From NCBI GenBank assembly GCA_035699745.1, contig DASSPH010000046.1:1-64000 (forward strand): a stretch of 64,000 nt of DNA, given 5' to 3'. The DNA is from Vicinamibacterales bacterium (lineage in GTDB: Bacteria; Acidobacteriota; Vicinamibacteria; Vicinamibacterales; 2-12-FULL-66-21). Of this stretch, positions 1 to 8,492 are shown in pieces. The notes under the pieces were generated by a model. It saw nothing but the letters and a program-made list of their open reading frames with translations. It ran no database searches and was not told the DNA's origin. Every line of letters begins with the position of its first letter. The stretch's first letter is position 1. A program made the position numbers and the translations under genes.

Positions 1-2
1 GC

Positions 3-146
3 ATCGGCCACCAGCTCGCCGCGACGAATCCGGTCCGCCGCGCGAAGCTGTTCCACGAGGACAACTCGCGGTTGGGATACCGCTCGCGCGAGGAGTACGA
101 CTCAGCGCTCGGGCGAGAAGTGCCGCCGTGCGAAAGCCCGGTCTGA
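3..146 (+). CDS. C-terminal end of an unidentified protein (5' truncated)
   Basis: An open frame enters from the left edge and ends with TGA at 144-146, giving 47 residues that run from IGHQLAATNPVRRAKLF to a Cys-Glu-Ser-Pro-Val tail. The codons are GC-rich at third positions, as in real genes here. I do not recognise the family. An amidohydrolase C-terminus is one possibility, but no catalytic motif lies in this fragment. The end overlaps the convergent GIY-YIG gene by about 45 bases, so one of the two calls may be wrong in its last few codons. Confidence 0.4.
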   Translation: MGHQLAATNPVRRAKLFHEDNSRLGYRSREEYDSALGREVPPCESPV

Positions 147-368
147 CCCGGACTTCAAGTACTGCTCGAAGCGCACCGCCGTGCGCTCGTCGCCAAACTC
201 GATCTGCACGACCACCCGCCATGGACGATAGGGAATCGTGACGGCGGAAGGGCCGCCATTGTGCCATGCGAGTCGTTCGTCGACGTCTGCCGTCACGCCG
301 ACATAGTGCCGTTCAGGATCACGCTCGCTGCGGAAGATGTACACGAACCGCTTTCCAACGCCCTGCAT
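102..368 (-). CDS. GIY-YIG nuclease-domain protein (UvrC N-terminal-like, single domain)
   Basis: This 88-residue protein is almost entirely one GIY-YIG domain. It shows VYI at residues 9-11 and YVG at 22-24 in place of GIY...YIG, the conserved Arg near residue 32 followed by His-Asn at 36-37, and the metal-binding Glu near residue 68 in FEQYLKSG. Small stand-alone GIY-YIG proteins are predicted structure-specific DNA endonucleases, but most have no assigned role. I chose the ATG at 368 because the domain starts within ten residues of it; the longer upstream frame runs through the tRNA gene and is not credible. Confidence 0.8.
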   Translation of the reverse strand: MQGVGKRFVYIFRSERDPERHYVGVTADVDERLAWHNGGPSAVTIPYRPWRVVVQIEFGDERTAVRFEQYLKSGSDRAFARRHFSPER

Positions 369-525
369 GCCCCGGCGGTGGCATAAGGCACGCCAGCGGA
401 TTTGTCGAACGTTTTCACAACACTCGGCCGGCCTGACGGACGGCGCTTGTCCGGATGGAAACGGCAGTTGACGGGGACGCGATTGCTGTCGGCGCGGTCG
501 CGAAAAGGGCACGCGAGGAGGTCCG

Positions 526-634
526 CCTTCGCTCGCCTGACCTGTGCGCGAGCTTCGGCGAGACAGCCTTCGCCAGAGGGGTAGCGCGCTCGCCTGCCTG
601 GCCGGAGCTCGCCCGCAGTTCAGGCGAGCGAAGG
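526..634. repeat. Imperfect inverted repeat, MITE/REP-like, beside tRNA-Asn
   Basis: A perfect 15-base arm (CCTTCGCTCGCCTGA) at 526-540 is matched by its reverse complement at 620-634. Similarity between the arms continues inward imperfectly for about 30 more bases, so the whole 109-base unit could fold as one long hairpin. It starts one base after the CCA end of the tRNA gene. No coding frame is credible inside it. It could act as a transcription terminator for the tRNA, or be a dispersed mobile palindromic element; one window cannot separate these. Confidence 0.65.
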
Positions 635-635
635 C

Positions 636-710
636 TGGCTCCTCGGGCTGGACTCGAACCAGCAACCCTCCGGTTAACAGCCGGATGCTCTGCCATTGAG
701 CTACCGAGGA
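636..710 (-). tRNA. tRNA-Asn (anticodon GTT) with encoded CCA
   Basis: The reverse strand folds into a complete cloverleaf. The acceptor stem is TCCTCGG paired with CCGAGGA, the D arm is GCTC/GAGC, and the anticodon stem is TCCGG/CCGGA with loop CTGTTAA, so the anticodon is GTT, reading Asn codons. The T arm is GCTGG/CCAGC with TTCGAGT in the loop, followed by discriminator G and a genome-encoded CCA at 636-638. All stems are perfectly paired, so this looks like a functional gene. Confidence 0.97.
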
Positions 711-909
711 ATATGGCGGGCTGCCCGCCGGGCGCGCAGACGCGCGCCGCCGGGAAACCCCAAGTGTAGCGCATGCGCCGCGGCGCGCGCAATCGACGGC
801 GACGCCGGACGGATCCGCCGCCCGACGCACACCTCACCCGCGGTTACCCACGCCGACCGTGCGAATGGTGCGAATGGAATGTAAGAGACGGGGACCCCGC
901 CCCGCGGCG

Positions 910-1275
910 CTACGCGGCGCGGGACGGGAACAGGGCCGCGATCAGATCGTCGTCCGAATACCGCTCGAACGTGTCGGCACTGATTTCCTGGAAGCGCCGG
1001 AGATCGTCCGGGCCGACGTCCACGTGCAGCGTCTTCCGCTCGGCATCGAGGCGTGCCGGTGTGAGCGGGACGAGGTGGCGCCGGCTCCTGAGCAGCTTGC
1101 GCGATCGCACCACGAGATAGCGAACCTGCTTCTCGATCGGATCGATGACGAGGCCGTCGAGCGTGCCGACGGGTTCGTGACGCGGGCCGACGACCATCGT
1201 GCCCTGGAGGGCACCCTGCGGCGTGTCGACGTGATCGGCCCCGATGTAGCGCAAGCCTGAGTCCGCGTGCTCCAT
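910..1275 (-). CDS. PRC-barrel domain protein
   Basis: This 121-residue soluble protein has the PRC-barrel pattern. A beta-rich stretch runs from about residue 25 to 75, with VGTLDGLVIDPIEKQVRYLV at its core, where strands place a substance-of-unknown-function barrel like that of photosynthetic reaction centre H subunits and RimM. Stand-alone PRC-barrel proteins are usually linked to stress or envelope functions without a defined reaction. ATG at 1275 is chosen because residues before the barrel are few and no better start exists. It lies on the same strand as the upstream TRAP genes, 105 bases beyond them, so it is probably transcribed separately. Confidence 0.8.
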   Translation of the reverse strand: MEHADSGLRYIGADHVDTPQGALQGTMVVGPRHEPVGTLDGLVIDPIEKQVRYLVVRSRKLLRSRRHLVPLTPARLDAERKTLHVDVGPDDLRRFQEISADTFERYSDDDLIAALFPSRAA

Positions 1276-1380
1276 ACCGCTGTCGACAGCAAACGGCAGG
1301 CCAGCAGGGAATGGCGTAGTTCCCCGGCAGCGACGTTTGGTTCAGTAACGTTTCTGAATCCGTGTCGGCAACTCCTACAT

Positions 1381-3309
1381 CTATGGCTGAGGTAGCGCGG
1401 CGTCTCTGCGCAGGAAATGCACGACAATCGCGATCGCGAACGACGCTGCCCCGGCCGCTGCGGCGGCGGATCCTGGAGCGAACAGCAGCAGCCCGCCGGC
1501 CACGGCAAGCACGCGCTCGGCAACGCTCGCGCGCCCTCGAATCCATCCGCCCAGCCCCGCCGCCAGCGCGACGACGCCGAGAGCGGCGACCGAAGATCCG
1601 ATCAGGATCTGCGCGAGCGATCCCTGCATCAGCAGAGCCAGCCCTCGCGGACCGAGTGTGAAGGCGAAGGGAAAGACGAAGGCCGGCAGCGTGTACTTCC
1701 ACGCCAGCCACATCGTCGGCACCTGGCGTCCGCCGGTGATCGCCGCGGCTGCCATTGGCGACAGGGCGGTCGGCGGGCTCACTTCCGACAGCACCGCGTA
1801 ATAGAAGATGAACATGTGCGCCGCGAGGTCGGGGACGCCGACCGAGGTCATCGCCGGCGCCACCATCACCGCCGCGATGATGTACGACGCGGTCACCGGC
1901 ACCGCGAGGCCGAGCACGAGGACGGCGATCGCGGAATACAACACCGTCAGGAACAGACTGCCGCCCGCAAACGCGACGATCAGCCCCGCGATCTTCAGAC
2001 CGAGACCCGTCAGCGTCACCACGCCGACGATGACGCCGGCCGTCGCCGTCGTCGCCGCCACCGAGACGACGCTCCTGCCGCCGGTCGCGAGCGCCTCGAG
2101 CAGACGGCGCGGCCAGAGCGCATGGCGTCGATCGAAGAAGCTCAGTCCGATCGCGAGCAGCATCGCGTAAAAGACCGCGCGGAACGCGGACGTGCCGGTT
2201 GCGAGCATGATCGGCAGTCCGGCGATCGGCAGGAAGTGGTAGCCGTGCCGCCGCGTCAGCTCCCGGAGAGGCGGGCCTGCCGTCTCGAGCGGCCGCATGC
2301 CGAACCGCCGCGTGTCCGCCTCGATCATCAGGAGCACGCCGAGGAAGTAGAGCAGCGCCGGAATGATCGCCATCACGACGACCTGCAGGTATGGAATGTT
2401 GAGGAGCTCGGCGATGATGAACGCCGCCGCGCCGAGCGCCGGCGGGCAGATGATCGCGCCGATGCCGGCAGCCGCCAGAATGGCGGCGCCCGTGGTCGCC
2501 GGATAGCCGGCCTTCCTCAGGACCGGCCAGGTCATCGCGCCGAGCGTGACGGTATTGGCGACGCCGCTGCCGGACACCGCGCCGAGCAGCAGCCCGGCGA
2601 GCGTGACCGCGCGGCCCGCGCCGGCGCCATGACGGCTGCGCCCGACGGCGGCGAGCGCCCACTCGACGAGGAACGCGCCGGTGCCCGAGACGCTGAGCAC
2701 CGCGCCGAAGATGGTGAACAGCGCGATGTAGGTCGCGGCGACGTCGAGCGGCACGCCGAAGATCCCTTCGAGCGTCATGTAGAGCGTGCCGACGATGCGC
2801 GCGGGATCGTAGCCGCGGTGCGCGACGAAGCCGAGGCCGACGAGATCCAGCAGCGGTCCGTAGAACGCATACGCGACGAACAGCAGCGCCGTCACCGGCA
2901 GAATCGGGCCCGCCGTCCGCCGCGTGGCTTCGAGGACGACGCCGATCAGCGCCGCGCCGAGCGCGACGTCGGTCAGCGTCGGATCCGCGGCGCGATAGAT
3001 GAACCGTTCGAAGTCCGCCAGCGGCCAGAGCAGCGCCGCCGCGGCGACCGCGATCAACAGCCAGTCGGCCGCCGCGACGCCGGCGCGATCGGCGCGGCCG
3101 CGCGGGTAGAGGAGGAAACTGAGCGTCAGCGCGAGCAGCAGAAAGGTGATGCGATACGCCTGCGGCTGGATGACGCCAATCACCCAGTACAGCGCATAGC
3201 CCGAGATCGCAATGCTGACGAACCACGCGACGGTGGCCGTCCGCCCCCGCAAATCACGCGTCGGGGATTCGAACGCGAGGTCTTCCACCGGCGCCGCCGC
3301 GCCGTTCAC
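1381..3309 (-). CDS. TRAP transporter fused permease (TAXI type, 4TM+12TM)
   Basis: A membrane protein of about 640 residues whose hydrophobic segments run nearly from end to end, matching the fused small-and-large permease subunits found with TAXI-type TRAP transporters. These are secondary transporters that use an ion gradient and a periplasmic binding protein to import small organic acids or amino acids. The GTG start at 3309 overlaps the stop of the binding-protein gene as GTGA, implying translational coupling; an in-frame GTG at 3318 is an alternative. A very long frame upstream of these starts is a shadow of the binding-protein gene. The substrate cannot be read from sequence. Confidence 0.88.
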   Translation of the reverse strand: MNGAAAPVEDLAFESPTRDLRGRTATVAWFVSIAISGYALYWVIGVIQPQAYRITFLLLALTLSFLLYPRGRADRAGVAAADWLLIAVAAAALLWPLADFERFIYRAADPTLTDVALGAALIGVVLEATRRTAGPILPVTALLFVAYAFYGPLLDLVGLGFVAHRGYDPARIVGTLYMTLEGIFGVPLDVAATYIALFTIFGAVLSVSGTGAFLVEWALAAVGRSRHGAGAGRAVTLAGLLLGAVSGSGVANTVTLGAMTWPVLRKAGYPATTGAAILAAAGIGAIICPPALGAAAFIIAELLNIPYLQVVVMAIIPALLYFLGVLLMIEADTRRFGMRPLETAGPPLRELTRRHGYHFLPIAGLPIMLATGTSAFRAVFYAMLLAIGLSFFDRRHALWPRRLLEALATGGRSVVSVAATTATAGVIVGVVTLTGLGLKIAGLIVAFAGGSLFLTVLYSAIAVLVLGLAVPVTASYIIAAVMVAPAMTSVGVPDLAAHMFIFYYAVLSEVSPPTALSPMAAAAITGGRQVPTMWLAWKYTLPAFVFPFAFTLGPRGLALLMQGSLAQILIGSSVAALGVVALAAGLGGWIRGRASVAERVLAVAGGLLLFAPGSAAAAAGAASFAIAIVVHFLRRDAALPQP

Positions 3310-4304
3310 TGTTTCCACGCGCCGCGTTCCCGGTAGAAGCGTTCGGCGCCGGGATGGAACGGCGCCGGCGAACCCTCGACTGCCGAGGGGAGCGAGAGGT
3401 GGCGCGCTTCGGGGTGGATGGCCGTCAGCGCCGCGCGCCGTTCGAAGAGCACGCGCGTCAGGTCGTAGGCGAGCGGCTCCTCCATCTTCCCGTGCACGAC
3501 CAGCGCGTTCTGCACCGCGACCACGCCGACCTCGCTGGTCATCCCCGGGTACGAACCCTTCGGGATGACGCGGCGCGTGTACAGCGCATCGCCGAACTGG
3601 CGCTGCAGCGCGGGGATGACTTCGTCGTTGGGAATCAGACGGGCGCGGATGCCGACCGAGCTGGCGAGATCGAGGATCGATGCGGTCGGCAGGCCGCCGC
3701 TCCAAAAGAACGCATCGATCTTGCCGTCCTTGAGCGCGTCGACGGACGCGTTGACGCTGAGCGCCTGGCGGCGCACGTCCCGGTCGGGGTCGACGCCGGC
3801 GGCGCGCAGCACGCGCAAGGCGATCACCTCGGTGCCGCTGCCAGGAGAACCGGTCGACACCACCCGTCCGCGCAGATCCGGGATCCGGTCGACGCCGTTG
3901 CCGGCGACGGTGGCGAGGTGCGTGTAGTTGGGGTAGAGCACGGCGAGCGTCCGCGCCTCGATCGGGCCGGTGCGCGCAAACGCGCCGCGCCCCGCGATGG
4001 CATCGTCGAGGGTATCGGCGAGCGTGAACGCGATGTCGACCTTGCGCTGCTGGATCAGCTTGAGGTTGTCGACGGATGCTGCGGTCACTTCGGCGGTCGC
4101 CTGCACCCGCAGCGACTCGCCGATCACCTTGGCCAGTCCGCCGCCGTATGGATAGTAGACGCCGCCGGTGTTTCCCGTCGCGATCGACAGCCGCACCACG
4201 CCGCCGTGCGCGCGCGCGAACTCGCGCGGATTCGAGCCGACGGCGATCATGCCGAGGGCGCACAGCGCTGCGCCGGCAGCCGCGGCCAGGTTCCTGACGG
4301 TCAC
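3306..4304 (-). CDS. TAXI family TRAP transporter solute-binding protein
   Basis: This 332-residue protein begins with a hydrophobic signal segment (residues about 5-24). It then shows the TAXI-family signature in TGNTGGVYYPYGGGLAKVI near residue 45 and the following segment on immature substrate-binding lobes (ASVDNLKLIQQRKVDIAF). It should bind the substrate in the periplasm and deliver it to the fused permease encoded next, whose start overlaps this stop. Its own start lies only 27 bases from the divergent start of the beta-propeller gene at 4332, so the two promoters must overlap or lie in neighbouring coding sequence. Confidence 0.9.
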   Translation of the reverse strand: MTVRNLAAAAGAALCALGMIAVGSNPREFARAHGGVVRLSIATGNTGGVYYPYGGGLAKVIGESLRVQATAEVTAASVDNLKLIQQRKVDIAFTLADTLDDAIAGRGAFARTGPIEARTLAVLYPNYTHLATVAGNGVDRIPDLRGRVVSTGSPGSGTEVIALRVLRAAGVDPDRDVRRQALSVNASVDALKDGKIDAFFWSGGLPTASILDLASSVGIRARLIPNDEVIPALQRQFGDALYTRRVIPKGSYPGMTSEVGVVAVQNALVVHGKMEEPLAYDLTRVLFERRAALTAIHPEARHLSLPSAVEGSPAPFHPGAERFYRERGAWKQ

Positions 4305-4331
4305 GATTCCGTCCAGTGTATTCTCAGCCGC

Positions 4332-5612
4332 ATGCGCACCACGTTTCTGTGCACGGCGGCGATCGCGCTGTGTCTCTGTTCCGGGCCGGCGGCGCGGCAG
4401 GCGCCGGCCGACTGGCCGCAGTGGGGCGGACCGAACCGCAACTTCGTGTCACCGTCCACGGGTCTGGCGAGCGGCTGGCCGGCGGGCGGCCCGCGCAAGC
4501 TCTGGTCGCGAACGCTCGGCGAGGGGCATTCGGCCATCGCCGTCGAAGGCGGCCGCCTCTACACGATGTATCGTCCGCTCGGCCTGCTCGCGGCCATCCG
4601 GCGCAGCCAGGAGGAAGTCGTCACCGCGATCGACGCGGCGACGGGGAAGGCGATCTGGGAGCACAAGTTTCCATCGCCGACCGAGGGGGTGAACTTCTCG
4701 GAAGGGGCGGGGCCGCATTCGACGCCGCTCGTCACCGCCGACCGCGTGTTCGCCATCGGCAGCCGCAAGGAGCTGATGGCGCTGAACAAGGCGACCGGCC
4801 AGCTCCTCTGGTCGCACGACATGATCAAGGAGTACAACGCGGAGCCTCCGGACCGCGGCTACGCGCCGAGCCCGCTGCTCCACGGCGACACCGTGATCGT
4901 GCCGATGGGCGGCCCCGGGCAGGTGCTCGCCGCCTTCAACGCGAAGAGCGGCGCGCTCGTCTGGAAGGCGGGGGATTTCCAGTTCTCTCCGGCGTCGCCG
5001 GCGATCATCGACGTCGACGGGCAGAAGCAGCTGCTCTATTTCGCCGGCAACGCGGTCGCCGGTTTCGATCCGGCCACCGGCCGGACGCTGTGGAGCCATC
5101 CGCACAAGACGGATTGGGGGCTCAACATCAGCACGCCGATCTGGTCGCCGTCGGATCATCTGCTCTTCGTGTCCTCGGCGTACGGCACCGGCAGCCGGGT
5201 GCTCGAGCTGCGGCAGGCCGGCGGCAAGACGACGGCGACGGAGAAGTGGTTCAACAACCGGATGCGGATTCACATCGGCACGGCGATCCGCGTCGGCAAC
5301 CACGTCTTCGGATCGAGCGGCGATTTCGGTCCGGCGTTCCTCACCGCGGTTGACGTCACGTCGGGCAGGCTGGCCTGGCAGGACCGCAGCTTCGCCCGCG
5401 CGCAGCTGCTGCATGCGGACAACAAGCTGGTGATCCTCGACGAGGACGGCACGCTCGGGCTCGCCACCGTGTCGCCGGCGGGCCTGCAGGTGCTCGCGAA
5501 GGCGCCGATTCTCGATCACCTCGCGTGGACGCCGCCGACCCTCGTGGGCACGCGGCTGTTCGTGCGCGATCGCAAGACGATCGCCGCCTTCGACCTCGGC
5601 GGCGGCAAGTAA
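4332..5612 (+). CDS. Secreted PQQ-binding-like beta-propeller repeat protein
   Basis: A 426-residue protein with a cleavable signal peptide (residues 1-22). The mature part opens with DWPQWGGPNRNF, the typical start of Acidobacteria and Planctomycetes outer-membrane PQQ-like propellers. Repeated blades of the type tAIDAATGKAIWEHKF follow, with tryptophan-docking motifs (GxxLWS, GALVWK, GRTLWS). Such proteins can be BamB-like scaffolds or quinoprotein-related, but no dehydrogenase active-site residues stand out here. I chose ATG 4332 because it gives the signal peptide; the frame extending to 3354 is an antisense shadow. It is divergent from the TRAP genes and appears monocistronic. Confidence 0.87.
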   Translation: MRTTFLCTAAIALCLCSGPAARQAPADWPQWGGPNRNFVSPSTGLASGWPAGGPRKLWSRTLGEGHSAIAVEGGRLYTMYRPLGLLAAIRRSQEEVVTAIDAATGKAIWEHKFPSPTEGVNFSEGAGPHSTPLVTADRVFAIGSRKELMALNKATGQLLWSHDMIKEYNAEPPDRGYAPSPLLHGDTVIVPMGGPGQVLAAFNAKSGALVWKAGDFQFSPASPAIIDVDGQKQLLYFAGNAVAGFDPATGRTLWSHPHKTDWGLNISTPIWSPSDHLLFVSSAYGTGSRVLELRQAGGKTTATEKWFNNRMRIHIGTAIRVGNHVFGSSGDFGPAFLTAVDVTSGRLAWQDRSFARAQLLHADNKLVILDEDGTLGLATVSPAGLQVLAKAPILDHLAWTPPTLVGTRLFVRDRKTIAAFDLGGGK

Positions 5613-5690
5613 GCCGGCGACAGCCGGCCAGGGCTCACGACTCCGGCGGTACATCCGCACGCCGCTCGTGCGCATACGCAGTGAGCCGGT

Positions 5691-7148
5691 ATGCGCGGAG
5701 AAGAGCGATTCGATCTCGTGGTCATCGGCGGAGGGCCGGCGGGTTCGACGGCGGCGACGCTCGTGGCGATGCAGGGGCACCGCGTGCTGCTGCTGGAGAA
5801 GGAGGCGTTTCCGCGGTACCAGATCGGCGAGTCGCTGCTGCCGCTGACGATCCACGCGATCTGCGCGATGCTCGGGGTGACCGACGAGATCAAGCAGGCG
5901 GGATTCGTGCCCAAGTTCGGCGGCGTGTTTCGCTGGGGGCTGCGCGAAGAGCCGTGGCACTTCACTTTCGGCACGGTACGGGATCTTGCGAAGGCGGGCG
6001 CCGGCTACGCGTACCAGGTCGAGCGCGCGCGCTTCGATCACATTCTGTTGAACAACGCACGGCGGCGCGGCGTGGACGTGCGCGAGCGGCACGCGGTGCT
6101 CGAGCCGCTGTTCGAGAACGAGCGCGTGAGCGGCGTGCGCTTTGCCGACCCGGGCGGCACCGAGCGGGTGGCGCGCGCGGCCTTCGTCATCGACGCCTCC
6201 GGAAACGGCAGCCCGCTCCACCGCCACGTCGGGACGCGCGTCTACTCTGAGTTCTTCCGCAACGTCGCGCTGTTCTGTTATTACGAGAACGCCGCGCGGC
6301 TGCCGGGGGACCAGGCCGGCAGCGTCGTGAGCGCGGCGTTCGACGAAGGATGGTTCTGGTTCATCCCGCTGTCGGACACGCTCACCAGCGTGGGCGCCGT
6401 GATCGCGCGCGAGCACGCCGAGCGCCTGCAGCAGGATCACGAGCAGGCGATGCGCGGCTTCATCGACGCCTGCCCGTTCATCAGGACGCTGCTGGCGGGG
6501 GCGACACGCGTCACCGACGGCCCGTACGGCCGCTTCCGGGTCCGCAAGGATTACTCGTACACGAACACGCACTTCTGGCGGCCGGGCTTGATCCTGATCG
6601 GCGACGCCGCCTGCTTCATCGATCCGATCTTCTCGTCCGGCGTGCACCTGGCGACCTACGCGGCGCTGCTCGCGGCACGTTCGATCAACACCATTCTGCG
6701 CGGCGGGGTGGACGAGCCGCGCGCCCTGGTCGAGTTCGAGCGGCGCTACCGCGCCGAGTTCGAGAACGTCTTCGGCTTCCTGGTGAGCTTCTACGACGTG
6801 CACCAGGACGAAGACTCGTATTTCTGGCGCGCACGCAAGATCCTCCACACCACCGAACGCGCCAACGAAGCGTTCGTCCGGCTGATCTCCGGCTTCTCCA
6901 CGGCGGAATCCACCATCTTCGAGACCGCCAGCCGCGTCAGCGCGCACATGAAGGAATTCGAGCGCTCCGGCAGCCGCGAGGCGCTGTGCCGCATCGAGGA
7001 GCTCGGGCGGCCGAACCCGCGCGCGCTGCGCACACCGGGATCGGCCGCCGCCGCGCCAGCACCGGAAACACCACGCTGGCCGGGCGGACTGATCACCAGC
7101 CCTGACGGGTTCTACTGGACACTGCCGGGGCACCCGGTCGCACGCTGA
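5691..7148 (+). CDS. FAD-dependent oxidoreductase of the halogenase/geranylgeranyl-reductase type
   Basis: A 485-residue flavoprotein. The dinucleotide-binding motif GGGPAGST lies at about residues 15-22, followed by GESLLP near residue 45. A second FAD signature, LIGDAACFIDPIFSSGVHLA, lies near residue 305. The segment GWFWFIPL near residue 220 resembles the WxWxIP motif of flavin-dependent halogenases. Members of this group include chloramphenicol- and tryptophan-type halogenases but also many non-halogenating hydroxylases and reductases. No carrier protein or natural-product genes lie beside it, so the substrate is unknown. It stands alone between a propeller gene and a convergent peroxidase gene. 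Confidence 0.8.
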   Translation: MRGEERFDLVVIGGGPAGSTAATLVAMQGHRVLLLEKEAFPRYQIGESLLPLTIHAICAMLGVTDEIKQAGFVPKFGGVFRWGLREEPWHFTFGTVRDLAKAGAGYAYQVERARFDHILLNNARRRGVDVRERHAVLEPLFENERVSGVRFADPGGTERVARAAFVIDASGNGSPLHRHVGTRVYSEFFRNVALFCYYENAARLPGDQAGSVVSAAFDEGWFWFIPLSDTLTSVGAVIAREHAERLQQDHEQAMRGFIDACPFIRTLLAGATRVTDGPYGRFRVRKDYSYTNTHFWRPGLILIGDAACFIDPIFSSGVHLATYAALLAARSINTILRGGVDEPRALVEFERRYRAEFENVFGFLVSFYDVHQDEDSYFWRARKILHTTERANEAFVRLISGFSTAESTIFETASRVSAHMKEFERSGSREALCRIEELGRPNPRALRTPGSAAAAPAPETPRWPGGLITSPDGFYWTLPGHPVAR

Positions 7149-7176
7149 TCGCAGGACGCCGCAATAACGGCGCGGC

Positions 7177-7196
7177 GGCCGGAGCGGCCACCGGCC
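7177..7196. terminator. GC hairpin between convergent genes, possible terminator
   Basis: Six-base arms GGCCGG (7177-7182) and CCGGCC (7191-7196) flank an eight-base loop, followed on the plus strand by a short pyrimidine-rich stretch, TTCCTCTATT. It lies in the 53-base gap between the stops of the convergent flavoprotein and peroxidase genes, where a bidirectional terminator is expected. The T tract is weak, so the call is tentative. Confidence 0.3.
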
Positions 7197-7201
7197 TTCC
7201 T

Positions 7202-8404
7202 CTATTGCACGCGTCCGCCGACCGGCAGGCCGCTCGGCACGCGCGGTGGAATCGTCCGGTCGAACGCCGGATCGTCGAGCGCCCGCAGGAACTCGACGAT
7301 GTCGCGCTGGCCGCGGCCGCGCAGGTCCAGCTGTCGGACGAGCGGGTCCACCGCCGCCGGGCCGACGTTGGGATTTCCTCCCCGCCCGCCTCCCCGCCCG
7401 CCCCCACCTCCGCGCCGGCCGCCGCCTCGACTAATCCGCTGGTAGAAGTCGATCACATCGGGCAGCGAACGGAAGACGCCGTTGTGCATGTACGGCGCCG
7501 TCTCGCTCAGGTTGCGCAGCGATGGCGTGCGGAACGCATAGGTCTGGTCGACGCCGGAGTCCGACTGCTCCAGCTTGCGGTTATCAGGAACCGGGAGCAC
7601 GTGCGCGGTGAAATCGGAGAACATCGGCCCGTTGTGGCAGTTCACGCAGCCGGCCGTCTGGAAGCGCTCCATCCCGCGGATCTGCTCCTCCGTCATCGCG
7701 TTCGCATCCCTCCGCATGTAGCGATCGAACGGCGAGTTCACCGCGACGAGCGTCCGCTGGAACGCCGCCAGCGCGCGGCCGAGATTCTGCGCGTTCACCG
7801 GCTGCGAGCCGCCGAACGCGCGGCCGAACAGCCGCCGGTATTCCGCAATCGCGTTCAGGCGGCCGACGACGCGCGGGATCGCGTGCGCCTCGTCGTAGGC
7901 GCTGCCGCGCATCTCCTCGAGGGCCTTGAGCGGCTCGAGCGCCTGCGCCTCGAGCGACCGCGCGCGCAGGTCCCAGAACATCGGCGCCGTCTGCGGCGAC
8001 GGATCGCCGCTGACGGTGAGGCCGTTGAACGCCGCGTTCACCACCGTCTGGCTGTTGCGTTTCACGAGGCGCGCAGGCCGGCCGGCGACGAACGCGCGGT
8101 TCGTTCCGAGGCCCGCGCCGTTGATGCCAATCGAGAGATCCAGGCCATCGGCGTATCCGAGCGCCGGATGGTGGCACGTCGCGCACGCGACGTCTCTGGG
8201 ACCGGACAGCACCGGATCCCAGAACAGGAGACGTCCGAGCGCCACGCGATCCGGCGTCGTCGGATTGTCGGGAGGAGCCGGAACGGTGGTGGGCAGCGCC
8301 GCGATCCGGGCCTGCGCGGCCGTCTGCTTCGCGCCCGCCAGCGCCAGCGCCGCCGTCAGGCCGCCGGCCAGCAGGAGCATCGCCGGCCGGGTGAGGGTAC
8401 GCAT
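7202..8404 (-). CDS. MauG/cytochrome-c-peroxidase-type di-haem protein
   Basis: A 400-residue periplasmic protein with a signal peptide (residues 1-30). It has two c-type haem sites, CATCH near residue 75 and CVNCH near residue 255, spaced as in bacterial di-haem peroxidases. The conserved LRNLSETAPYMHNGVFRSL segment, including the distal-site region, is present near residue 297. These enzymes reduce hydrogen peroxide or carry out MauG-like oxidations. An unusual Gly/Arg-rich run of about 20 residues (around 327-347) interrupts the C-terminal region between the YMHNG segment and the last helix. The gene is convergent with the flavoprotein gene and upstream of nothing obviously related. Confidence 0.9.
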   Translation of the reverse strand: MRTLTRPAMLLLAGGLTAALALAGAKQTAAQARIAALPTTVPAPPDNPTTPDRVALGRLLFWDPVLSGPRDVACATCHHPALGYADGLDLSIGINGAGLGTNRAFVAGRPARLVKRNSQTVVNAAFNGLTVSGDPSPQTAPMFWDLRARSLEAQALEPLKALEEMRGSAYDEAHAIPRVVGRLNAIAEYRRLFGRAFGGSQPVNAQNLGRALAAFQRTLVAVNSPFDRYMRRDANAMTEEQIRGMERFQTAGCVNCHNGPMFSDFTAHVLPVPDNRKLEQSDSGVDQTYAFRTPSLRNLSETAPYMHNGVFRSLPDVIDFYQRISRGGGRRGGGGGRGGGRGGNPNVGPAAVDPLVRQLDLRGRGQRDIVEFLRALDDPAFDRTIPPRVPSGLPVGGRVQ

Positions 8405-8492
8405 ACACCAGACTCTACGTCCGCGGCGGCTGCCGAAGACGCTGCCACGGTTTTTTCACCAGCGGCGGCGCCGCGCGGCGGCCGCCGCGGCG

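Noticed and set aside
526-710. Integrative-element attachment site at tRNA-Asn
   Set aside because: No integrase gene or second att copy is visible in the window.
3354-4331. Long frame extending the propeller gene upstream by 326 codons
   Set aside because: It is antisense to the TAXI gene, lacks a signal peptide and is a GC-rich shadow; the real start is 4332.
4449-7133. 894-codon frame antisense to the propeller and flavoprotein genes
   Set aside because: Spans two genuine genes on the other strand; typical high-GC shadow.
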